DNA from: CAYZXK01 sp964482395
GTDB taxonomy: Bacteria > Planctomycetota > Phycisphaerae > UBA1845 > Fen-1342
Direction: 5' to 3'
DNA length: 24,054 nucleotides
Assembly: GCA_964482395.1 (NCBI GenBank)
Contig: CAYZXK010000070.1
Span: 1-24,054, forward strand
The position numbers and the translations under genes were made by a program. Below are positions 6,598 to 13,588 of the stretch, in pieces. The first letter of the stretch is position 1. Each line of letters opens with the position of its first letter. Below the pieces are notes generated by a model, which saw only the letters and a program-made list of their open reading frames with translations, did no database searches and was not told the DNA's origin.

Positions 6598-8415
6598 TCA
6601 TACATGGGCATGCTCCGACCGGCGTCCGACGATAGCCTCCGCCGCGCCGACCGCGGCCGACAGGTCGAAGCTGGGCTGCATCCGGTCGGTCCGCTTCTTC
6701 ACCAAGGCATTATAGGTAGGTCGGAAGTTCTTCAGTGTGGTGAGGATTGGATTGGGGGAGGTCTGGCCCAGGCCGCAGCGGCTGGTGGTCTTGATGGTCT
6801 GCCCGAGGTTCTGAAGATACTCCAGATCGCCGGGCTCGCCCGCGCCGGCAATGATCCGCCCCAGGCGTTCCCTGAGCAGCACGTTGCCGACCCGGCAGGG
6901 AGTGCAGTAGCCGCAGCTTTCCTCGATGAAGAACTCCAGGAAGCAGGCCGCCACTTCCAGCACATTCCGATCCGGCCCGAAGATCATTATCGACCCCCCG
7001 GTGGCCAGATCATCGAAGCAGATTGTGCGGTTGAACTCTTCACGCCCGACCATCTGTCCGGAGGCTCCTCCAACCTGGACCGCGATGGCCTCTTCGCCTC
7101 CGGCCAGCTTGAGCACTTCGCTGAGCTTGATTCCGAAGGGGACCTCGAACACGCCCGGGCTCTTGCAGTCGCCGGAGATGCTGAGCAATTTGGTGCCGGT
7201 GCTGCCCGAGGATCCGTATTCGGAGAAAGTAGCCGGCCCCTCCTCCAGAATCTTGGTCACGCAGCAGAGCGTCTCGACGTTGTTGACCACCGATGGGCAG
7301 CCGAACAAGCCCTTCTGAGCCGGGAAAGGCGGCCGGTTCTTCGGGTCGCCGCGCAGCCCTTCGCACGAGCTGATCAGCGCGGTCTCTTCCCCGCACACGT
7401 AGGCCCCGGCCCCCATTTGAATGCGAATATCGAAATTGAAATCCGGCCGGCCCAGAATCTTGCGGCCCAGCAGGCCATCTTTGCGGCGTTGCTCCAGCAC
7501 GTGCTCCAGGTAGCGGCGCAGGTAGGCATATTCGCCGCGCAGGTAGAGTATCCCCTCGTCGGCGCCGACCGCGTAGCCGGCGATGGTCATGCCGGCGAAC
7601 ATGCGATCGGGCAGCTCGGTAAGTATGACGCGGTCCTTGAAAGTGCCCGGCTCTCCCTCGTCGGCGTTGCAGAGTATGTATTTCTTGTCGCCGGGGGCCG
7701 CCCGGGTGAACTCCCACTTCAGCCCGGTCGGGAACCCGGCCCCGCCCCGACCGCGCAGACGAGCGGTCTTCACCGCCCGGATCACCTCGGCCGGGGACAT
7801 CGCCAGCGCCTTGCGGATCGCCTCCCCGCGGTTGGCCGGCGAAAAAATGATCGGCCCCTTCTGCCGGATGTTGTTGAGCACCATCGCGTGGATCAACTCG
7901 TGGGCGTTGTTGCCGTCGCCCAGGCGGTGAACCAGGCGATTGGGATCCAGATGGCGTTTGAGTTCGCGGACGATCCGGCGGGCGGCGTCGCTGGACAGCT
8001 CAGTGACCGGGACGTCGTTAATCAGGGCCGCCGGAGCCTGATCGGACATGCCGATGCAGGGCGTGTATTCCAGCGTGATGTTGCCATCCGGGGTGGTCTG
8101 CCCGACCTGGATGCCCAGCTCTTCCTCGAACGCTTTGGCCACTTCCTGGGCACCCTGCATCAGATCGACGACATCATTGCACAGCCGGATGACCACCTTG
8201 CCCTTGGGCTGGCTGGAGAGGAAGCTGTAGAAAGAGACCACGCTTTCCACTTCGATGCGGTGGACGTCGAGCTGCTTGGCGATCAGGTCCATCGCCCGGC
8301 TGGAAACGCAACCGAAGCGCTCCTGCACGGCCCGGAGGATGTCCAGCATCCGCCTCCGATCGCGTCCGCATGCCTGACAGATTTCCTCAACCGCCGACGC
8401 GAGGTTCTCGCTCAT
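6598..8415 (-). CDS. hoxF: NAD-linked hydrogenase diaphorase subunit HoxF (NuoE-NuoF fusion)
   Basis: This 605-residue protein exchanges electrons with NAD(P)H through FMN. Residues 1-160 are a NuoE-like domain; residues about 180-580 are NuoF-like. In the latter, RGRGGAGFPTGLKW (221-234), NADEGEPGTFKDR (250-262) and GAGAYVCGEETAL (335-347) form the NAD and FMN sites, and ESCGYCTPCRVG (Cys501, 504, 507) with Cys547 holds the [4Fe-4S] cluster. The fusion and length match the Ralstonia-type HoxF rather than the separate HoxE and HoxF of cyanobacteria. In the NuoE-like part only two of the four usual [2Fe-2S] cysteines remain: Cys79 and Cys120, with Asp84 and Ser124 at the partner positions, so that cluster may be altered or absent. 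The start is ATG 8415, with GAGGA 6 bases upstream, 51 bases after hypB. Confidence 0.95.
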   Translation of the reverse strand: MSENLASAVEEICQACGRDRRRMLDILRAVQERFGCVSSRAMDLIAKQLDVHRIEVESVVSFYSFLSSQPKGKVVIRLCNDVVDLMQGAQEVAKAFEEELGIQVGQTTPDGNITLEYTPCIGMSDQAPAALINDVPVTELSSDAARRIVRELKRHLDPNRLVHRLGDGNNAHELIHAMVLNNIRQKGPIIFSPANRGEAIRKALAMSPAEVIRAVKTARLRGRGGAGFPTGLKWEFTRAAPGDKKYILCNADEGEPGTFKDRVILTELPDRMFAGMTIAGYAVGADEGILYLRGEYAYLRRYLEHVLEQRRKDGLLGRKILGRPDFNFDIRIQMGAGAYVCGEETALISSCEGLRGDPKNRPPFPAQKGLFGCPSVVNNVETLCCVTKILEEGPATFSEYGSSGSTGTKLLSISGDCKSPGVFEVPFGIKLSEVLKLAGGEEAIAVQVGGASGQMVGREEFNRTICFDDLATGGSIMIFGPDRNVLEVAACFLEFFIEESCGYCTPCRVGNVLLRERLGRIIAGAGEPGDLEYLQNLGQTIKTTSRCGLGQTSPNPILTTLKNFRPTYNALVKKRTDRMQPSFDLSAAVGAAEAIVGRRSEHAHV

Positions 8416-8466
8416 GTGAATCCTCGACGACTGAAGCCAGACCTTGCGGTCACCCGGGAGTTGTAC

Positions 8467-9138
8467 CTAGCTGGTGACAACCCTCGCCTGGCGTTGCTCC
8501 CGCAACCAAGTCAGCCAGCGATCCAGGCCCAGCCCCGTCTTGGCCGACAACTCGATCAGCGGAGCACGCGCGTTAATCCGAGAAAGATCCTCATACACTC
8601 TTTGCCGCTGGAAGTCAAGCACGCCGATGAGATCCACTTTGGTCAACAGGATCGCATCTGCGGGTTGAAAGAGGGTCGGGTACTTGGCGACCTTGTCATC
8701 ACCCTCCGGCACGCTCAACAGCGCGACCCGCAAGTGCTCACCCAGGTCGAACGCCGCCGGACAAACCATGTTCCCGACGTTCTCGATGAACAGGAAATCC
8801 AGGCCCTTCAGTTTCAGGCTGTCCAACCCGGCCGATACTTGCGCCGCGGTAAGGTGGCAGCCTGACCCGGTGTTAATCTGAGTAACTTGAGCGGCCATGC
8901 CAGCTAAGCGTTCCGCATCGCGCGTAGTTTGCAAATCTCCCACCAGAACCGCGCACGGCTGGGACGGGGTCAGGGCAGGAATGGTCTTCTCCAGCAACGA
9001 GGTCTTGCCGCTGCCCGGCGCGCTCATCAGGTTGATTGCCAGAACACCGACTGCGTCCAGCCGCCGCCGATTCTCACGCGCCACGGCATCGTTCGCCTGG
9101 AGCACATTCTCTATGACATTGATCTTCACGTCTGACAC
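8467..9138 (-). CDS. hypB: Hydrogenase nickel incorporation GTPase HypB
   Basis: This 223-residue GTPase drives nickel delivery to HoxH together with HypA. The P-loop SAPGSGKTS lies at residues 39-47, the IENVGN switch near 118-123 and TKVDL (guanine recognition) at 166-170. GSGCH (Cys94, His95) and Cys126 in NMVCPAAFD form the metal site in the G domain. The N-terminus lacks both the CxxCGC nickel motif of E. coli HypB and a histidine-rich storage stretch, so this is the minimal form. Its start at 9138 lies inside the end of hypA (13-base overlap), indicating coupling. Confidence 0.95.
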   Translation of the reverse strand: MSDVKINVIENVLQANDAVARENRRRLDAVGVLAINLMSAPGSGKTSLLEKTIPALTPSQPCAVLVGDLQTTRDAERLAGMAAQVTQINTGSGCHLTAAQVSAGLDSLKLKGLDFLFIENVGNMVCPAAFDLGEHLRVALLSVPEGDDKVAKYPTLFQPADAILLTKVDLIGVLDFQRQRVYEDLSRINARAPLIELSAKTGLGLDRWLTWLREQRQARVVTS

Positions 9139-9470
9139 ACCACCGACCTTAGTATGATCTCTCTACCCGCCAGCAAATCCACATCTGCTACCTGGCAGCG
9201 CGGGCACCGATAATCGTCGATTGCGGCCTCGAAACGCTCCCCACAGGTCCGACACTCGGCCACCAGACCCTGCTCGACGATGTTGAGCCGGGCCCCGGCC
9301 GCCACCGTCCCCTGACTGAGCGCCTCGAAGGCCAGTTGCAAAGCCTCGGGAACCACCTGCTGCGCTACGCCGCAATGCACTTCAACTTCCAGAACCCGCA
9401 CGGCCTGGTGCTCGGCCGCGATCCGCAGCAACTGGTCCATCAGGTTGGCCGCCAGGGACATCTCATGCAT
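9126..9470 (-). CDS. hypA: Hydrogenase nickel/zinc metallochaperone HypA
   Basis: This 114-residue protein begins with MHEMSL, the conserved nickel-binding N-terminus (His2), and carries the zinc site AECRTC ... YRCPRC (Cys73, 76, 89, 92). It works with HypB in nickel insertion into the hydrogenase large subunit. The start codon at 9470 is fixed by the need for His at position 2; no strong ribosome site is seen before it. It is separated from hypE by 132 bases, so a second promoter for hypAB-hox is possible, but none was convincing. Confidence 0.95.
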   Translation of the reverse strand: MHEMSLAANLMDQLLRIAAEHQAVRVLEVEVHCGVAQQVVPEALQLAFEALSQGTVAAGARLNIVEQGLVAECRTCGERFEAAIDDYRCPRCQVADVDLLAGREIILRSVVCQT

Positions 9471-9602
9471 GGGACGATGCTACATCCGAGCGCGCCGGCT
9501 CGCGGAGTCAACCAGATCGCCGCACCTCGGTAGCTTTGCGCATTGTCCGCGCGGGCTCGCTCTTGGTGTTCTGATCTGCGTTGGACCTTCGCGCGCGGTC
9601 AC

Positions 9603-10661
9603 TCAGCAAATCCTGGGCAGCTCTTCTCCGTAGGGTCGCTGGACGATGCGTCGGCCGCCGATGCGGGTAACCAGTTCCACCAGAGGCGGCGACCGGTCGA
9701 CGGTGCGTCCTATAAGGCTCGCGTCGCGGCCGAGCGGGTGATCGCGGCAGGCGGCCAGCACCCGTTGGGCATCCTGGGCCGCGACGACTATCACGCATTT
9801 GCCCTCGTTGGCGACGGTAAGCGGATCCAGGCCGAGCATTTCGGCCGCGTGACGGGCGGTCGACGAGATGGGGATACGCTGCTCTTCGATCTCGACTGTG
9901 AGGTTTCGGGCCTCACAGATGTCGGCCAGGACGCCCGCCAGGCCGCCGCGGGTCGGATCTCGCAGGAACTTCAGGTGGGCGCCGCAGTCCAGCAGTCGGG
10001 CGATCAGGCCGTTGAGTGGGGCGACGTCGCTGCGCAAGCTGGAGGCGAATTCGATTCCAGTGCGGACCGACATGACCGCCAACCCGTGTTCGGCGATCGG
10101 GCCGTTGATGATAATCGCGTCGCCGGGCTGAATTCGATCGATGCTGAGACGCAGGCCGGGACGTAGCCGCCCGATGCCGGCAGTGTTTATGAGCAATCCC
10201 TCCTGCGGCCCGCCCGAGGTGATCGCCTGCGGGCGGCGTTCGATCACTTTGGTGTCGCCGGTCACGATCTCGACCCCGGCCTGCCGGGCGGTCGCCGCGA
10301 TCGAGGCCACAATCCGGTCGAGCATATTCAGGGGCAGCCCCTCTTCGAGGATCAACCCCAGACTGAGGGCCAGCGGCTGAGCGCCCATGACCGCCAAATC
10401 GTTGACTGTCCCGGCCACGGCCAGTCGGCCGATGTCGCCGCCGGGGAACTCCAGCGGCGTAACCACGTATGAATCGGTGGTGAACACCAGGCTGCCGGCG
10501 GGCCAGTCAAGTACGGCTCCGTCCGTTAGGGCGGCCAGCTTCTCGTTTCGCAGGGGTGGGAGCAGCCGCTCGCGGATCAGCCGGCCCATCAGCTCGCCGC
10601 CACCGCCGTGGGCAATCACGACGCGATCGTGTATATCAGACCCAACCACGCCGGCATTCAT
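9603..10661 (-). CDS. hypE: Hydrogenase expression/formation protein HypE
   Basis: HypE dehydrates a carbamoyl group carried on its C-terminal cysteine to thiocyanate, the source of the cyanide ligands of the active-site iron. The protein ends in PRIC, the required C-terminal Cys. The N-terminal half carries AHGGGGELMGRLI and FTTDSYVVTPLEFPGGDIG, typical of the AIR-synthase-related ATP-binding fold, and GDTKV near residue 150. The frame extends upstream to 10715, but ATG 10661 is preferred because it forms an ATGA overlap with the hypD stop and gives the usual length of about 350 (352 residues). Carbamoylation needs HypF, which is not in this window. Confidence 0.95.
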   Translation of the reverse strand: MNAGVVGSDIHDRVVIAHGGGGELMGRLIRERLLPPLRNEKLAALTDGAVLDWPAGSLVFTTDSYVVTPLEFPGGDIGRLAVAGTVNDLAVMGAQPLALSLGLILEEGLPLNMLDRIVASIAATARQAGVEIVTGDTKVIERRPQAITSGGPQEGLLINTAGIGRLRPGLRLSIDRIQPGDAIIINGPIAEHGLAVMSVRTGIEFASSLRSDVAPLNGLIARLLDCGAHLKFLRDPTRGGLAGVLADICEARNLTVEIEEQRIPISSTARHAAEMLGLDPLTVANEGKCVIVVAAQDAQRVLAACRDHPLGRDASLIGRTVDRSPPLVELVTRIGGRRIVQRPYGEELPRIC

Positions 10662-11752
10662 CCCGGCCTCCGGCCGACCGCGGCAGGTCGGTGATACTTG
10701 AACCACGCGGAACAAGTCCCCTCACTGCTGACCATGCAAGGGCCGATCGGGTTGAGCGGGGTGCATTCCATCCCGAACGCCGGACATTCCACCGGCTCGA
10801 CCTTTCCGGTAATGACCTCCCCACAGCGGCATAGCGGATGGGCCTGATCCTCCCCCAGCCGGACCCCGAAACGTTCCAGGGCGTCAAATCGGCGGAAGGC
10901 GGGCGCCAGCTCGAGCCCGCTATCGGGGATCCGGCCTAGCTCACGCCAAGGGGTGTCCGCGACCACGAATACTCGAGCCAGCAGTCGCTGGGCTACGCGG
11001 TTTCCGGCATCGGTAACTACCCCACGGTACACATTTTCGACTGCCGGCCGACCCTCGACCACCTGTCGCACCAGGGCCACCAGCCCCAGCATGATCTGCA
11101 CCGGCTCGAAGCCGGCAATCACCACCGGCCGGCGATACAGCTCGACGATCGGGCGATAGGCCGCAGCTCCGATAATCACGCTGACGTGCCCCGGAGCGAG
11201 GAACCCATCCAGCGGCACATCGCCGGCGGCCAACAACGCCTGCATGGCCGGCACCACCAGCTTGTGACACATCAAAACCGTGAAATTGTCGATCCGGTCC
11301 CGATCGGCTTCCAGGACGGTGGCGGCGGTGGCCGGGGCGGTGGTCTCGAAGCCCACGCCCAAGAATACCACCGTGCGAGCGGGGTTGGCCCGGGCCAGGT
11401 CCAAGGCCACCCGGGCCGAGTTCACCACCCGCACATCCGCGCCGCCGGCCCGGAGCTGCTCCAGACTCCCCGACCGACCTGGGACCCGCATCATGTCGCC
11501 GTAGGTCGCGAGAATGACCCCGGGCCGCCCGGCCAGTTCGATCGCGGCGTCGATGTGACGCTGAGCGGTCACGCATACCGGGCACCCGGGGCCACTCACC
11601 AACCTCATCTCCTCCGGGAGCAAAGAACGCAGGCCATGACGAAAGACCGACACCGTGTGGGTGCCGCAGACCTCCATGAGCTGAATGCGCCGACCTGCGG
11701 CCGCACACAGGTCCCGTAAAGTCGAGGCAAGCTGGTCGGCGCTGGTCTTCAA
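10658..11752 (-). CDS. hypD: Hydrogenase iron-site assembly protein HypD
   Basis: This 364-residue iron-sulfur protein is the scaffold on which, together with HypC, the Fe(CN)2CO unit is assembled. Conserved motifs are visible: MEVCGTHT (26-33, with the iron-binding Cys29), GPGCPVCVT (54-62), FLGVGFETTAP, and the cysteine-rich C-terminal region that binds a [4Fe-4S] cluster (PLCRCGEVITG, VECPAFGMEC, GPCMVSSEGTC). It overlaps hypC by 4 bases (ATGA) at its start and hypE by 4 at its end, so the three are coupled. Confidence 0.96.
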   Translation of the reverse strand: MKTSADQLASTLRDLCAAAGRRIQLMEVCGTHTVSVFRHGLRSLLPEEMRLVSGPGCPVCVTAQRHIDAAIELAGRPGVILATYGDMMRVPGRSGSLEQLRAGGADVRVVNSARVALDLARANPARTVVFLGVGFETTAPATAATVLEADRDRIDNFTVLMCHKLVVPAMQALLAAGDVPLDGFLAPGHVSVIIGAAAYRPIVELYRRPVVIAGFEPVQIMLGLVALVRQVVEGRPAVENVYRGVVTDAGNRVAQRLLARVFVVADTPWRELGRIPDSGLELAPAFRRFDALERFGVRLGEDQAHPLCRCGEVITGKVEPVECPAFGMECTPLNPIGPCMVSSEGTCSAWFKYHRPAAVGRRPG

Positions 11753-12021
11753 GAATTCGGGTTCCTTGACCGCGCCTGGTCCGCCCGGTCTGCCCCGCCG
11801 TCGACCTGATCTTCCAGGACCGCCCGAAGGTAGTCCCAGGTCTGGCGGGCTTCGGACTCATCCAGCCGCGTGATCGTGAAGCCGGCGTGGACCAGGACCC
11901 AGTCGCCAACCGCGGCCTCCGGCGTCAACACCCGGCTGGCTTTCAGCTTGTTGCCCTGGAGGTCGACGAGCACTTCGTCGCCGTTGCACTCGATAATCTT
12001 GCCGGGGACTGCCAAACACAT
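11749..12021 (-). CDS. hypC: Hydrogenase maturation chaperone HypC
   Basis: This 90-residue protein begins MCLAVPGKI, the family signature; Cys2 binds the iron being fitted with CN and CO ligands and carries it from HypD to the large subunit precursor. A small OB-like barrel follows (DEVLVDLQGNKLKASRVLTPEAAVGDWVLVHAGF). The last 15 residues are polar and add to the usual length of about 75-85. It is the first gene of the hyp-hox strand; its stop overlaps the hypD start. Confidence 0.95.
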   Translation of the reverse strand: MCLAVPGKIIECNGDEVLVDLQGNKLKASRVLTPEAAVGDWVLVHAGFTITRLDESEARQTWDYLRAVLEDQVDGGADRADQARSRNPNS

Positions 12022-12353
12022 GGCGTGTAGTCCACGCAGATCGGCTCAGCCCGCCCTGGAACCTTGCAAGGCACGGACCAAGTCGGGACCGGCATCATAC
12101 CCTAACTGCCACCCCGCCACACCCCAGGGGCGGCGTCCAGGTGCCAGGACGAGCTGGGGAATATCCCGCAGGGCTGGGGGAAACCCCGTCGGCCGAAGCA
12201 CCCGTCGTGGTCGGTTAGGACGAGCGCGCGACCTGGCACCAGGAGGCAGCACGCCGCCAACCCAGTTCGCGCGTGATTGTCGCCCCCAGCCCTCACCGTC
12301 CGCCGCAAGATGCGCTGGGCCGGCTGCCGATAACCATATATGGAGAATGCCCC
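12022..12353. other. Divergent intergenic region between hypC and gmd
   Basis: These 332 bases separate two divergent genes and hold no convincing ORF. They contain the possible hyp -10 box at 12094-12099. A 10-bp palindrome CCATATATGG at 12334-12343 overlaps the gmd ribosome site (GGAG, 12342-12345) and could be a regulatory or mRNA structure site. The stretch is otherwise C/G-rich and featureless to the eye. Confidence 0.5.
12094..12099 (-). promoter_or_regulatory. Possible -10 box for the hyp-hox operon
   Basis: On the minus strand TATGAT lies at 12099-12094, about 70 bases before the hypC start. It matches the TATAAT consensus in five of six positions. No good -35 box is found at the right distance, so the site is tentative; an alternative sigma factor or activator could compensate. 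Confidence 0.3.
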
Positions 12354-13469
12354 ATGCCCAAAACCGCTTTCATCACGGGCATCACCGGCCAAGACGGGTC
12401 CTACCTGACCGAGTTGCTGCTCGCCAAGGGGTACACCGTCTGGGGCATGATCCGTCGCTCATCGTCCTTCAATACCGGACGGATCGATCACCTGTACCAG
12501 GACCTGCATCAGGGGGATGGCCGGCTGCGATTGGTCTACGGGGACCTGACGGACGGGGGAGCTCTGGCCCGGATCCTCCATGAGATCCAGCCGGACGAGG
12601 TTTACAACCTCGGGGCCCAGAGTCATGTCCGGGTCAGCTTCGACCAGCCCGAGTACTCGGTGGATGTGGATGCTCTGGGCACACTGCGGCTGCTGGAAGC
12701 GATTCGGGGGTTGCCGCGTCGGCCGCGTTTTTATCAGGCCTCCAGCAGCGAGATGTTCGGCCAGGCGGCCGAGCGGCCGCAGAACGAGCGAACGCCGTTT
12801 CACCCGCGATCGCCCTACGCTTGCGCGAAGGTCTACGCCTATTGGCAAACGGTCAATTACCGGGAGGCTTACGGGTTGTTCGCCTGCAACGGGATTCTGT
12901 TCAACCATGAGTCCCCGCGACGGGGCGAGACGTTCGTGACCCGCAAGATCACCCGAGCCGCCACCCGCATCAAGCTGGGGCTACAAGACCGTCTCTACCT
13001 CGGCAACCTCGAGGCCCGGCGAGACTGGGGCTTTGCCGGAGATTATGTGGAGGCGATGTGGCGGATGATGCAACTGGATCGACCGGAAGATTTCGTGATC
13101 GCTACCGGCGAAAGCCATTCGGTGCGGGAATTCGCCGAGCGGGTCTTCCAATACCTGGGGCTCAACCCGTACCGGTATATCGAGGTCGATCCGCGCTACT
13201 TCCGCCCGGCCGAAGTGGACTGCCTGCAAGGCGACGCCCGCAAGGCCCGTAACCTGCTGAATTGGGCTCCAACCGTCAGCTTCGATGAACTGGTCGTGAT
13301 GATGACCGAGGCTGACCTGGAGCTGGCCCGACGGGAGAAGCTGGTGAGCGAGCACCGCCGGCCGCGCGGACCAGCCGGCCCGCCGGCCGCTTACCTCCGA
13401 CCCTCCGAGCGCCGGCCGCAGGCGGTGCCTGCTGCCGCCGCAACCGGCCAATCGGACAGCGCAATATAG
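12354..13469 (+). CDS. gmd: GDP-mannose 4,6-dehydratase
   Basis: This 371-residue short-chain dehydrogenase converts GDP-D-mannose to GDP-4-keto-6-deoxymannose, the precursor of GDP-fucose, rhamnose and perosamine used in surface glycans. The NAD(P)-binding loop is ITGITGQDGSYL (8-18), with MIRRSSSFNTGRI as the family's cofactor segment; SSSEMFG (130-136) and YACAK (Tyr155, Lys159) form the catalytic site. NHESPRRGETFVTRKITRA is a near-diagnostic Gmd stretch. ATG 12354 is chosen over upstream codons because GGAG lies 8 bases before it and the Rossmann motif starts at once. The final 35-40 residues are an Arg/Pro/Ala-rich tail not usual in Gmd. No downstream fucose synthase gene is present, so the end product is unknown. 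Confidence 0.95.
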   Translation: MPKTAFITGITGQDGSYLTELLLAKGYTVWGMIRRSSSFNTGRIDHLYQDLHQGDGRLRLVYGDLTDGGALARILHEIQPDEVYNLGAQSHVRVSFDQPEYSVDVDALGTLRLLEAIRGLPRRPRFYQASSSEMFGQAAERPQNERTPFHPRSPYACAKVYAYWQTVNYREAYGLFACNGILFNHESPRRGETFVTRKITRAATRIKLGLQDRLYLGNLEARRDWGFAGDYVEAMWRMMQLDRPEDFVIATGESHSVREFAERVFQYLGLNPYRYIEVDPRYFRPAEVDCLQGDARKARNLLNWAPTVSFDELVVMMTEADLELARREKLVSEHRRPRGPAGPPAAYLRPSERRPQAVPAAAATGQSDSAI

Positions 13470-13516
13470 CCTGCCCGACCGGCGCCACTCTCCACTTCCC
13501 GCGCGATCCCGACCGC

Positions 13517-13544
13517 TTTACACCCGCCGCCCAAGCCCCATAAT
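13517..13544 (+). promoter_or_regulatory. Probable sigma-70-type promoter of the restriction-modification gene
   Basis: TTTACA (13517-13522) and CATAAT (13539-13544) each match the consensus in five of six positions and are 16 bases apart. They lie about 45 bases before the ATG of the restriction-modification gene, in the 119-base gap after gmd. This suggests independent transcription from gmd. Confidence 0.45.
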
Positions 13545-13588
13545 CGGCCACCGCAAAGAGCGATCGGTGAGTACCGGCGGCAAGGGCC

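Noticed and set aside
6421..8865. An 814-codon plus-strand open frame opposite hoxU, hoxF and hypB
   Set aside because: It is antisense to three firmly identified genes with conserved motifs. In GC-rich DNA the strand opposite real genes often stays open, and the translation has no recognisable domain.
10662..10715. Upstream start for hypE
   Set aside because: ATG 10661 gives the usual HypE length and an ATGA overlap with hypD; the extra 18 residues are not HypE-like.
12273..12353. Upstream start for gmd
   Set aside because: The Rossmann motif begins directly after ATG 12354, which has a good ribosome site; the extra 27 residues have no counterpart in the family.
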